Origin: Armillaria gallica
Taxonomy: Eukaryota; Basidiomycota; Agaricomycetes; Agaricales; Physalacriaceae
Length of the DNA stretch: 64,000 nt
Direction of reading: 5' to 3'
NCBI GenBank assembly: GCA_037576215.1
Contig: JBANDB010000002.1
Coordinates: forward strand, 5,270,001 to 5,334,000
In this document: positions 21,822-32,893 of the stretch, in pieces
Position numbering within the stretch: position 1 is the stretch's first letter
How the letters are laid out: every line of letters starts with the position of its first letter
Notes under the pieces: model-generated
Told to the model about the DNA's origin: nothing
Seen by the model: the letters and a program-made list of their open reading frames with translations, nothing else
The model's database searches: none
Made by a program: the position numbers and the translations under genes

Positions 21822-22169
21822 GGATCCAGCGTTGACGTTGAGACTCGGAGCAGGTACAAGAGATGGTGGTAATGCAAAGGGTGGCAGACTCCGGTAGTCG
21901 GACCGGTCAATATTCCCACGACGCGCTTAGCGCTCGCAGATGTACATATTTTGAATCTTCATAAATTGTATTCTGTTCACAGATACATTCACACGACAGA
22001 TTTAACAGTGTCGTTCTCATACACGCGTACTACACATAGGTTGCTCGACAAAACTTCTCAACTGCTGGCTCGATTCAACAGGCAACAGAAATTCGTCGTA
22101 AGGTCCAAGAAAGCGCATATTACTGCAGCAGGATTTCGAGACCCTTGAGAGAACGAAGACGTAACAAAG

Positions 22170-22629
22170 TTCAATAGTTTGCCAACCATTCGTGTAGTAT
22201 AGTAGACTTACGTGACGGAGCACCGTGAGCTTCAGATACCAGATCCATTGGCCAAGAGAGGGCCGTCGTCGTTTGGGCATATTATTGCTGGGTAAAGATG
22301 GTTACGCCGAAGATCACATACAAAGGTATGTCTTCAGGTGGACAGCGACCTTGTCCAACGAAGACTTAGGATCCCATCGAATGAGGAGGAAAGAAGTGTC
22401 TATATTGGGAGTTGATTATACCTTTTTCTCCGTGCAGAATTGAGATTGGCGTACTGGGAGCAATTTGGGTACCAGCACCAATCTTTCGAAGGTCAGATCG
22501 GCTTTCTATGGCGGTGACGGTATGTCCAGCCTTTGCCAGGCAAATGGCAGCGGAAAGGCTTGGGACTCCTGCACTGACGATGATGATCTTGAGTGTGCAG
22601 GGTTGTACATTGATGATGTCTAAACTCAA
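22170..22629 (-). pseudogene. N-terminal fragment of an FAD-dependent monooxygenase
   Basis: Minus strand. LKIIIVSAGVPSLSAAICLAKAGHTVTAIESRSDLRKIGAG is the FAD-binding Rossmann start of salicylate-hydroxylase-like monooxygenases, but the first glycine of GxGxxG is serine (SAGVPS). Further on, in another frame, RWDPKSSLDKVAVHLKTYL resembles the next conserved stretch. Stops follow and the catalytic and C-terminal parts are missing. It is a remnant, not a gene. Confidence 0.65.
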
Positions 22630-22639
22630 GTCATGAGTG

Positions 22640-23835
22640 TGGAACGCATGGTGCTGGGACTGACCATGTTGTTCGTCATTCTGTGTAGTCGAAGAAGGGA
22701 TTGCACCTTTCGTACTCCATTTACTAGCGAAAGACCCGCGTTAGTAAAGCCTCTAGCCGGATATCCGGATGAATGAAGTATGGTATAAAACTAAGCAGAA
22801 AGCAAGAGCCGGTTAGTCAAGGGAACCATTTCTTGATTCTCGAAATGATACAAACTTTCCAGGGCCGAGGATCGGTATGCTGGTCCCCGGCTGCATAACG
22901 TGAAGGTCGAGCCACGGAAAACGTATTATTCTGATACACCACCACTTGGTCGTTATTTATCTTTTCGGACAACAAAGATATTTTGCTGTGGTAACATATA
23001 TCATGATCGATGCGAATCATATTTGCAGCGAACCTTGCCCGTTCATCAGAAAACGACACACTTTAGAAAGAGGGCGTCCGGCGCAACGAGTTCCAAGGAC
23101 CTTGAGGGCAGCAAGTGTCGTTATCTGTTCGAAGTTTCGGCCGTGCAGGTAGCAAGGGCAAATATTTGGATCACCAAGTCAGATGGCAGAAAACGATTAT
23201 CAGGAAGTGTCTAGAAGCGATAATTGTAGCGGTATGAGTGCTGCAATGGTGATGCGAAGAATTCAGATTGGCCGCGCAAGGTCTTTATCTTGGCTTGATT
23301 CCGCCTGAACGAGATAAAATATACTGGATTTTGTGCAAGGGCCCTCCTGACAAGCTCTCCAGCACAACCTGTGTCTTTCCAGGAGCACGTCGCCGTTATC
23401 TCCTCGGGCACCCGAGCGAAGTTTAAAATAACAGTCGAGTCTCGCGCACAATTTGGGTTTCGCCTTGCGGTTTGGGGACGAAAGGCCAGAAAAGCTGAGC
23501 ATTGTGCAATAAGCGTCTGAGTTTATCTTGGACATGAATCGCGCTTCACAGAACAACAGAGAAGCGTGTACGGGTCGTTGTGCTGCCGTAGTTCGTTGTA
23601 GTGTCGCGGTGGAACCTGTTTTGGGCAGCCTGCCGCGTTTGGTCCACAGCTAATCCGTTAATGGATATGATCAGTGCAAATACAGACATTAGATATTTTC
23701 CCCCTGATTCATGGCTAAAATGGTAGGCTCCCCTGTCTGAACCTTGGAGGTAATCCAGCACGTTCACTCAGACTACTTCTACTGCCAGCGACAGACGTCG
23801 ACACCCACCCCTCGTTTGCTTCTCGACACGTGCCA
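22640..23835. other. Intergenic, no gene recognised
   Basis: Between the monooxygenase remnant and the acyltransferase start. Only short unrelated frames; the last 300 bases will hold the acyltransferase promoter. Confidence 0.4.
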
Positions 23836-26134
23836 ATGTCGTCGAGTGAATATTTTCTCCTTCACAAGGCTATACGATATGTTGTGGGCGTCGCTGCAGG
23901 CTCCTTTTTCACCGAAATACGGGTCATCGGAGAAGAGAATGTGCCCAAGGATGGCCCTATCATCGTGTTAGTTGGCCACCGTATCTTCATTGATATCTTT
24001 TCCGACAATGAACAGTGCTGCGACCCACCATAATATGATACTGGACCCTATTATTCTCTGTACGTTGTTTTACCTTCTACTGCTTCCGTGTTAATGGGGA
24101 CTACAGCGACAAGTTTTCCTTACAAGCGGATATTGCATTATTGGAGCAAAGGTGCGTTTTTCTGCTCCTATTGATGCATGGCCATTGAGCTTGACCGCAG
24201 CGAGTCTTTACGCCAATCCCGTCGTACGATACATCCTCCTTTCAACCGGAAACATACCTGTCGACCGCAAGTCCAAGGATCGTCAAGTCTTGTTCAAAGG
24301 AACCTTCGAAGCGCTGGCCAAGGGTGGCGCAGTGGCGCTGTTCCCTGAGGGAACCAGTTACACAGAGCCACGGATCATGCAGGTCAAGGACGGTGCAGCT
24401 TGGGCAGCTTTGGAATACACAAAATGGCTAAAGGAGAACCCGGAAAAGGCACCCTCCGATGAGGTGAAGATCATACCTGCAGCAATCGTGTACACGAACA
24501 AGTCCAAATATCGTAGTAACGTGCGTGTCTTAGACGGTCGTGTCGCCGTCCAAAACTGACATGTACCCATTTCAACAGGTTATCGTCGAGTAAGCATCAT
24601 ACTTACTTTGTCGACTTTCAGTTTCATAACCACTACTATAGGTTTGGGCGACCAATCTCAATGGACGCATACCTCAAGCAATTCAATGACACAACAGAGG
24701 GTGAGCCCCGCTTGGCTGCGAAATCTCTGACGAGGACGCTTGAGAATGAGCTGATTGAATCCACTATCAATGCATCCGACTGGTAGGATCTCTACACACC
24801 ATATGCCATCTTGCAACTGACATGCCGAAAGGGACATGCTGTATACTGCCCGCATGGCGCGCGATTTAATGTGGACCGACGAAAAGTCTATCAATATGGA
24901 TGAGTTTGTTATCATATCTCAGACGTGCGTGATGTTATCCATATCTTGTGTATTAGCTGACTTTATCACAGGCTTGTCGACTTGTTTTCGACTACAGATG
25001 CTACTGCCAATTTTGTGTCAGTAAAGCGAAACTTGCTTGAATACTATTCATTACTACAATCGGCCAATCTCACTAATTCTGTGCTCTCGCGCATGCCGCT
25101 TCCCCGCTCATTAGACCCCAACGTTCCTACCCCTCTTCCCAGTCGTCTCATCACCCTCCTCATACTCTTACGTGACACGCTAGCTTGCCTTGCGCGTCTA
25201 CCATTCTTCCTTTTCCCCGTTGTTGTTCATTTACCTGTGTATGTCATGGGCAGGCTTGGGGCACGTTTGGTCGAGGATGAGGAAGAGACCCAAGCCCAGA
25301 ACAAGATCGTGTTCGGCTTACTTTCCATGATGATGGTATATCCCGCGGCATTTTTCTTCCTGTGGGCCTTCCTGTGGTATTCTTCTGCAGGGGCATTGGC
25401 TGCTGCTGTTATTGTGTATCTTTTCGCGCGCTACCACAACACGCTAATTGATGGTGTGTGCTTTGCTCCATCAAAACAATTTCCCGTGCTGACAGGATTT
25501 TCTACAGATAACTACGAACAGTATGTATTCTCAATCAGTTACCGACGTGATGCTAAGCTTTCCCAGTGCGAAACGGTTATACGCAGCATGGCGCGCCCTT
25601 GTCGGCGTCTGGGCTCCAAAAGGCATGGATCTATCCCTCGCTGCCCTATCCCAATACACTACACCCGTCCTTCCGAAGGAAAATCCTTGGATAGACAGGC
25701 CGAACAGTTCCACCCCTGAACCTTCCACTACCCCCACCACACCAGGCAACGTTCCGACGGTGCTGCCCAGTCCGTCTGACCTCCTCACATCAAACGAACC
25801 ACCTGTCAGATCGCGCAGGAAGCGTCGTCCTCCAACTCGGAGGATCATGCGACATGTCCTGCGTGCGCGGGTGGAGGCTGTGAAAGCACTCGCCGTGTTC
25901 TTCGATCAACTAGAGCGAGCGGGGACGGGGAAGAAAGTGAAGGCGAGCAGACATTTAGCGCGTATATATGGGTTTGAGGAGGGTGGGGAAGGATGGAGGA
26001 GCGCTACTGAGGTTGTGAGGTTTTTGAGAGCCAAAGGGGCAAAGATTCCGTCCGTATCATATGTTCCGACGGAGGAGGACTGGATGGCGTTGAGTAGCGA
26101 TGGAGAAGGAACCAGCACGCCGATTGAGGAATGA
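23836..26134 (+). CDS. Glycerol-3-phosphate/dihydroxyacetone-phosphate acyltransferase (SCT1/GPT2 type)
   Basis: Ten exons: 23836-23966, 24016-24059, 24107-24151, 24201-24520, 24579-24589, 24642-24782, 24832-24924, 24972-25453, 25508-25520, 25567-26134; 615 residues. It transfers an acyl group to sn-1 of glycerol-3-phosphate or DHAP, the first step of phospholipid and triacylglycerol synthesis, in the ER. The H-x4-D catalytic motif is in ATHHNMILDP (about residue 50), the substrate motif in ALFPEGTSYTEPRI (about 120), and P in IIPAAIVYTNK is the fourth PlsC block. Two or three membrane segments follow (LPFFLFPVVVHLPVYV; FGLLSMMMVYPAAFFFLWAF). The C-terminal tail is Ser/Pro/Arg-rich and may be phosphorylated as in yeast Gpt2. 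Exons of 11 and 13 bases are required to keep NVIVEFGRPISM and DDNYEHAKRLY in frame. Complete. Confidence 0.93.
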
Positions 26135-26219
26135 ATGGGATCCTGGATAGTGTTTGTTTCCTTGCTTTGTATATATTGGATTTTAATTTCACGGATGTAT
26201 TTGAAAGTTTTTTTGCTCA

Positions 26220-27130
26220 TGCTATAGTCTCATTGACCGAATCCAGTGCCGAAAGCAGAAGGAAGGAAGAAAATAACTTTTATTAGTGGTCAGTGCTCCT
26301 GAACGGAGAACGTGGTAAAGGATGCGAAGTGACGTATCAAGATGACCATGTAACCAGAAAGGGACGCCTAGGCCCTTATTCCGCAGTTTGTCACCACTTG
26401 TGACGAATTCGACATGGATCTTATACGAATGGGGCCCGGAAGTCAGCCAAATACTCTCCATCCAAGGGTCCTCGATACCGAGTTCCAGTCACTAGCACCG
26501 CCATCCAACAAGGTTTTCGGTCTTTCCAGAACTTGGAGAGACTTGTAGCGCCAACAAGAGCATTAGAACCTTGAACGTGAGCGGCGGGAGTCGGTACCTG
26601 TGAGTACCGCAATACTTTTCTTGCCAAGGCTTTTCCAGGCGCCCATAGCATTTTCCAGCTCCAGCGGGAAAGGATTCATTCCCGACCACCCGTTCGTCGC
26701 CGAACATTGGACGCCGAGAGAATTTTTGGTCGCAAAACCTAGGGATCTAAAGGCCACGGTAGACAATATGGTTGATGTCCCCGTGACGTATCGGTTCAGG
26801 ACGCCTTACTCTAGGATGACCCTGAGACATAATGATATAACTGTGCAAAGGCGAAGTGAAAGAACGTTTTCATCGTCAATGTCGACCAGTGACCATACCT
26901 TTCTCACCTAGCGTTTATCTCACCTGGAACGGTGTACGCTGGAAAAGGACGTTGACTTATCGATAACATATGTTGATTGAGGCGACCAACTGTCGTGGAG
27001 AATGGACCGGGACTTGGACTGGGGCACGACATGGGCATTTCGGGTGGCAACGAATGAACTATTGATATGGAAGAACCGTGCTAATCATTATCCTCATCTC
27101 TTGAGCTGAACTGCGTCAAAGATTGTGACT
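26220..27130 (-). repeat. Upstream segment of duplicated unit 1 (decayed minus-strand gene)
   Basis: Shares blocks, in order, with 29890-30760 and 33460-34345, each placed 0.4 to 0.5 kb or more before a reductase gene: a GGTGACAAA/GTCACCA-type block, a GTGAGTA-C-GCAATACTTTTCTT block near 26600, and TTGAGCTGAACTGCGTCAAA at 27101. On the minus strand the last block reads VTIFDAVQLK in this unit and VMIFDPVQLKWYED in unit 3, so an old gene once lay divergent from the reductase. Stops and indels break it in every unit. I do not recognise the family. Confidence 0.55.
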
Positions 27131-27644
27131 GGTTGCCGTTCTCCCAACGGTCCTCGGATTGACGTTGTTCTCGCCATGCACGAGGTATTTTGCCACAGCG
27201 GACACTACTGGACGTCCGAGTCGGTGCGGTGGACTGGTGGCAACTTTGTCCTGGGGACCTACCTGACAGACTATCGCAACATCGCAGAAGATGTCCTGGT
27301 ACTAAGCGGCGCCGACAGCACCGCTGTGGTGGCGAAACTGTGGCCTCTACAGCGCCGGGATCAGGCCGGGCACCAGCAACGCCTTGCTTCTCCGGTGATA
27401 GACGCAGTCCAGTCATGGCGCTTCTCGTCGTGTCCTGGTCGTTGGTTGGTGGTACCGGCAACAAGGTCCCAAACAGGAACGGCCGGGTCAGTCCGACCGC
27501 TGGCTAACATCACGAGTGGGTGCGTGCGTATGAATGGCAAGGTTGTACTCTTCCTTTCACCACCAACGCCATGTCTTCGCCCGCAAGCACAAACATGTTT
27601 TACGGCTCGTGGTTAGTAAATGTGCAGCAGCTGAGGCTTACGGG

Positions 27645-29411
27645 ATGTCTGTAGTGACCCTTGGATCCTCGAAGTTGAAGGTGTCGAAGATTATCCTCGG
27701 TTGCGCACTATACGGGAGTCCAGATCGGCTCAGCCAAGTGCAGAATGAAGAGGAGAGCATTAAGCAAATCAAGGCAGCGTACATGCCCATTCCCCTCTGT
27801 CCCTGATCCCTATCTGATTCAATCTGATCCCCGTCAAGATACGACGTTGGAATCAACACTTTCGACACGTCCAATGTACGTTTGGCTTTTACCTGCGCCT
27901 CTCTGCGAGCTGACTGCTGCTAGGTCTACTCCAACGAACAATCCGAGGTCGTGTTGGGTAAGGCCATTAAGCAGGAAAATTTACTGCGAGACGGGATCGT
28001 TGTAATGACAAAGGTTCGTTTGTGCTCTCTGAGTGAGCTTGATTTATATCCGTTGCAGGTATTCCATCCTGTGAGTCGCAACATGGACGAGCGCATCGAT
28101 GGCAAAGCAACAGAATACGCTGATACCCACCAATACGCAAATCAATACAGCCTCACCCGCGAGGTCTGTGCGGCTCTCTCTTTCGGCTGACCCTTTATGC
28201 TTATTAAATCGAACGCCCAGCATATCTTCGACTCTATCAAGAAGAGCCTGGAGCGTCTACAGCTGGATTATATTGACGTCCTGCACTGTCAGGAGTATGA
28301 TACGAGTACCCCGACTCACGAGACGGTGAGAGCGCTTGCCAAAGCTAAACAGACATCTGTGACGACTGAAGACGACAACCCGGCCCCACAACGGCTGATC
28401 TGACATCGCCACCCGGAGCAGCCCTCCGGGTATACTTCTTTGCCATTTGATCACTCTCTAGTCACCGCCTCTCATGTCTGCGCTTATTTGCAAATGACTG
28501 ACTTGTACTTGGTAGATGAAAGCTTTGCATGATGCGGTTCAAGCAGGTTGGGTCCGATATGTGGGAATGTCAAACTGTCGCGCCTGGCAATGTACGCTCG
28601 TCCTTGTCGCAGCATGATTATGTTCTGATAAACATCGATCTCTAGTCCATGTTATGCAAAGTGAGGCCTGCCCATGCGCGAGAGCGCAGAATGCTCACAG
28701 GCTGTACTAGACTATGCGGTCGCCCATCACCTCACGCCATTCATCTCGATGCAGAACGACTATAATCTTCTCTATCGCGAAGATGAGCGCGAGATGCTGC
28801 CTACCTTAAAAGTTCGTATTAATCGGATATGCGACTCTTTACTTGATAGTTTATTACAGTATCTTGACGTTTCTTTTCTCCCCTTGACCTCACTTGTTCA
28901 TGGCGCGATGACCATGCCACTTGACCAGCAACTCGCGCTGTCTTCTGATAACATGTGCGTTTCCTCTTCTCTTCCCTGCGTCCCAATTCACTTGTTAGCA
29001 CAGGTTCCCAGGAGGACGCAAGGAATGGCACAATACGATCATTACCAGGTAACACGATGGTTAAGATTCTAGGTTACGCTGATGTTGTACCACCAGGATC
29101 GAAGAGATAGCCCTTCAAAAGAATGTCACCATGACCCAGGTGGCCATCGCGTGGTCTATGGGTAGAGAATGTAAGTACTGGGAAATACGGTATTCTTTCC
29201 TCTTAAATCTCTTAGGTGTTCGTGCGCTGATTATCAATGCGCCCACAACTGGGCATCTTTTGGATGCTATTCGTACGAAGTCTTAATATTTTTATCTTTG
29301 TCTTTCCTCATCCGAGACACATTCTACGTAGGTGGTGTGGATGTGCTGCTGACGCCAGCGGACATACAGTACTTGGAAGAGCCGTATGTCCCTCAAAAGC
29401 TTCGCCACTGA
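27645..29411 (+). CDS. Aldo/keto reductase, tandem copy 1
   Basis: Thirteen exons: 27645-27778, 27839-27875, 27924-28013, 28059-28163, 28221-28325, 28516-28591, 28646-28660, 28711-28811, 28860-28954, 29004-29048, 29097-29170, 29216-29272, 29332-29411; 337 residues. Family marks: VSKIILGCALYGSP, GINTFDTSNVYSN (Asp and Tyr of the tetrad), VVMTK (Lys), LERLQLDYIDVLHC, VRYVGMSNCRAWQFH, PFISMQNDYNLLYRE, YLEEPY. These enzymes reduce carbonyls with NADPH. The catalytic His of the usual QCHRFD is replaced: HCQEYD, with CAG at 28290-28292. The N-terminus differs from copies 2 and 3: the equivalent first ATG (27571) is followed by frame slips and a stop, so translation would have to begin at the MSVVTLGSS Met used here. 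Intron 2 has a GT donor, unlike the GC in copies 2 and 3. Confidence 0.82.
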
Positions 29412-31114
29412 ATATTGGGTAGCCCTCCATAGAAGTCGATCATCTCAACTATCTCAATGTATTTCTTGTTCTTGTGTTCGTAGTTATCAGGAATATCAAA
29501 TGGTGACTCATACCACGCTGTCTATTTCCGCGAAATCGTGATACTGCTACAAACATCCGGTACGCAAATCACCTGAGTTTCCGGAATTCTTGCTATTCCT
29601 CCACACTGCTTGCAATCTACAGCATGAAACACGGCGAGGTCGTCGTCTGTTGGGTGTGTTGGGTAGTAAAGTACATAGATTCCCTAGCCAGCTGTAGCTG
29701 TATGCCACGGCAGTGGACTATGTCGTGTAAAATGATGATGATGGTTGTGAGGGCCAATTGCAACTCATTGCGAAATTGGAAGAACTTGGTGCATAAAAAT
29801 GAGCAAGAAGTTCCTCCTATTTTCTGTGTAAGGTTAGGAAGCATTATGAGAATTATCGAATTTCAGAACTTCGATCTGGCTGGTACCATGCCATGTAATG
29901 CGATACCCAAATAAACCATTTTCCGGATTGAGCGATGAGGGCGAAGGGGCCTGGGAGTCATCGAGAGCCATGCCATCAACGTTTGTCACCAATTATGACG
30001 AATCCGGCTTTTGCAAAGAACCAGATGGTTGCGACAATGCCTCCAGTTCAATGCACACCGTCGTCACGCCATTCAATTCGATTTCCGATTCTTCGAGGAG
30101 CGTCAGCGGGAGCGTTTTGGATCCAACAGCTGGACGGATTGAATAGTGGTGAGTAGCGCGATACTTTTCTTACCCTCTTCCTGCAAGGTACCCGTGGCAT
30201 TTTCCATCCAACCATAACAGCGATTCTGAGGCATGATTTACGACCTTGCGTTCACCGGCAAACCCATATCGTCGAAGACCGGACGATTGGACTCTTCGCC
30301 ACGACATCTAGGATTCAGACCGTCACGATGGAGTCAACATGTCTGAGTCGCTCGGTCCGCGAGAAGGTTAATCGTCCACAAGGTAGTGGAATTGGTGTTA
30401 CTACGCCCAGGAAGCGCTACGCAAAACGCATCTTAGGACGCTTTACTCAGAAACATATACCTGCACCAGGTGAGAGCATTTTCCTCATCAATACTGGCCG
30501 ATGACCATACCTTAACTTACTTAGTGCTTTATCTAATCTGCAACGATGTCGACCGTGTCGGTGGTATCGTGGAGAAAGGTCCGAAACTTGAAGCTTCGAG
30601 GGGGACAGGACTGAGGAAAACACATCATTTCAAACAACAACGAACGGGCCTGCGGTATGGGAAGACGCCCGAGAGTAATCCTGAGCCTCCTCCTCCCCGC
30701 CACTCGTGAGGTGTAATCCGTCATCTCCATGGCATCTGAGCTGGACTGGGTAAAAGATCGTACGGGCTATTCTATCTTGTGCAGTAATACGTTCTTGTTA
30801 TGACACCGGGGTGCACTACTAGATCCTGGTCGTCGGTGCGGTGGTCTGCAACTATATCATGACGCGTTTCATCATACTATAGCGACATTACTTGCTTGGA
30901 ACAGAATGGCGACCTGCATGGCGGCAGACTCAGGTTGGCGACGAGAGAAGCCTCGCTAGTAGGCTGCATTCCAGTCCTACAGTGTTTCCTATTGTGTCAT
31001 GGTGGTGAATTGCTGGTATTGTCCCAATGAAGATGACCGGCTCCTCGGCTGTCCGTGCTCATGGCTGACTGGGAGGGGATGCTGAGTCGTTACGTTCCTC
31101 TCATCACCACCACG
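29412..31114. repeat. Spacer and upstream segment of duplicated unit 2
   Basis: Holds the 3' flank of copy 1 and, from about 29890 to 30760, the second copy of the decayed minus-strand segment (TGGTGAGTAGCGCGATAC near 30147, TGAGCTGGACTGGGTAAA at 30737). The last 100 bases before the start of copy 2 match the same place in unit 3. Confidence 0.55.
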
Positions 31115-32893
31115 ATGACCTCGCCTGCAAACACAAACATGTCCTACGGTTCGTCCCCAACAATGGTGTTGCTCAGGGCTCACAGGGTGTCTGAAGTGAC
31201 TCTTGGTTCCTCGGGGCTGAAAATATCGAAGATCATCCTCGGTTGCGCCGTGTACGGGAGTCCAGATTGGTTCAGCTGGGTGCAGAACGAAGAAGAGAGC
31301 ATCAAACAGATCAAGGCAGCGTACATACCTATCTCCTTGTCTCCTTGATCCCTCATCTGATCCCCGCCAAGCTACGATGCTGGAATCAACACTTTCGACA
31401 CCGCCAATGCACGTCTGGCTTTTTCCTGCGCTCATCTGCGAGCTGAACGTCGCTAGGTCTACTCCAACGGACAATCCGAGGTCGTGTTGGGTAAGGCCAT
31501 CAAGCAGGAAAATTTACCGCGAGACGGGATCGTTGTAATGACAAAGGTATGTTTGTGCTCCCCGAGTGAGCTGGATTTATACCCGTTGCAGGTATTCCAT
31601 CCTGTGAGTCGCAACGTGCACGAGCACCTGGACGGCAAAGCAACAGAACACGCCGATACCCACCGATACGTGAATCAATACGGCCTCAGTCGCAAAGTCA
31701 GCCGCCGCCCTTGCTCTGTGCCAACCCATTATGCTCATTATGTTCACGCCCAGCATATCTTCGACTCGGTCAAGAAGAGCCTGGAGCGTCTACAGCTGGA
31801 TTACATCGATGTCCTGCACTGTCAGGAATATGATACGAGTACCCCGATTCACGAGACGGTGAGAGCATTTGTCAACAGACATCTGTGACGACTAGTAACT
31901 CGGACGACGCTGTTCTGACGTCACAACCGGGAGCAGCCCTCCGGGCATGATGCTCTCCAGCCTCCCGCACATTCGAATGGCTGAACTTGTATTTGATAGA
32001 TGAAGGCTTTGCACGATGTGATCCAATTGGGCTGGGTCCGATATGTTGGAATGTCGAACTGTCGCGCCTGGCAATGTATGCTCGTCTTTATCGCAGTATG
32101 ATTCTGCTCTGATAAACATCACTCTCTAGTCCATGTTATGCAAAGTGAAGCCTACCCATGTGCAAAAAGACAGGACTGACGCTCATGTGTAGACTATGCG
32201 GTCGTCAATCACCTCACGCCATTCATTTCGATGCAGAACGACTATAATCTCCTCTATCGCGAGGACGAGAATGAGATGCTGCCTACTTTAAAAGTTCGTA
32301 TTAATCGGATATGCAACTCTTCCCTTATTGACTTTTTTCAGTACTTTGGCGTTGGGTCTATTCCCTGGACCTCACTTGCTCGTGGGGCGATGGTCATGAC
32401 GCTCGACCAACAATTCGCGCTGCCTTATGATGACAGGTACGTTCCCTCTCCTCTCCTCAGTGTCCCACTCATTTGTCGGCACAGAATCCCAGGAGGACGC
32501 AAGGATTGGCATAATACGATCATTACTAGGTAGCGCGTTGATTAAACTAGCTATCCCATCACACTGACATAACACCACCAGGGTCGAAGAGATAGCCCTC
32601 AAAAGGAATGCCACCATGGCCCAGGTGGCTATCGCATGGTCTTTAGGTAAAGAACGTAAGCGCCGAGCCACGTGGTATTCTTTCGTCTTACTAAATCTCT
32701 TAGGTGTTCGTGCTCTGGTTATCAATGCGCCTGCGACTGATCAACTTTTGAATGCTCTTGGTGGGATCCTTTTTTCTCTTTTTGTTTTTCTCACCCAAAT
32801 ACATTTTACGTAGGTGGCATAGATTTGGTGTTGACCGCAGCGGAGATACAGTACTTGGAGGAGCCGTATAACTCTCAGATGCTTCGCCACTGA
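31115..32893 (+). CDS. Aldo/keto reductase, tandem copy 2
   Basis: Thirteen exons: 31115-31320, 31372-31408, 31457-31546, 31592-31696, 31754-31858, 32000-32075, 32130-32144, 32193-32293, 32342-32436, 32485-32529, 32582-32655, 32704-32760, 32814-32893; 361 residues, starting MTSPANTNMSYGSSPT. Exon lengths after the first are identical to those of copies 1 and 3. The tetrad Asp, Tyr and Lys are present (INTFDTANVYSNG, VVMTK), but the histidine position is Gln (LHCQEYD, CAG 31823-31825). The cofactor-binding stretch near the C-terminus, usually APIVGTTSLENL, reads ALVINAPATDQLLNAL. Intron 2 (31409-31456) needs a GC donor (GCACGT). Frame is intact throughout. Activity as a normal reductase is doubtful; fold is likely kept. 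Confidence 0.86.
31409..31456 (+). other. GC-AG intron of reductase copy 2
   Basis: Donor GCACGT, acceptor CGCTAG. The aligned intron in copy 1 has GTACGT; no GT in this region gives an open frame. Confidence 0.7.
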
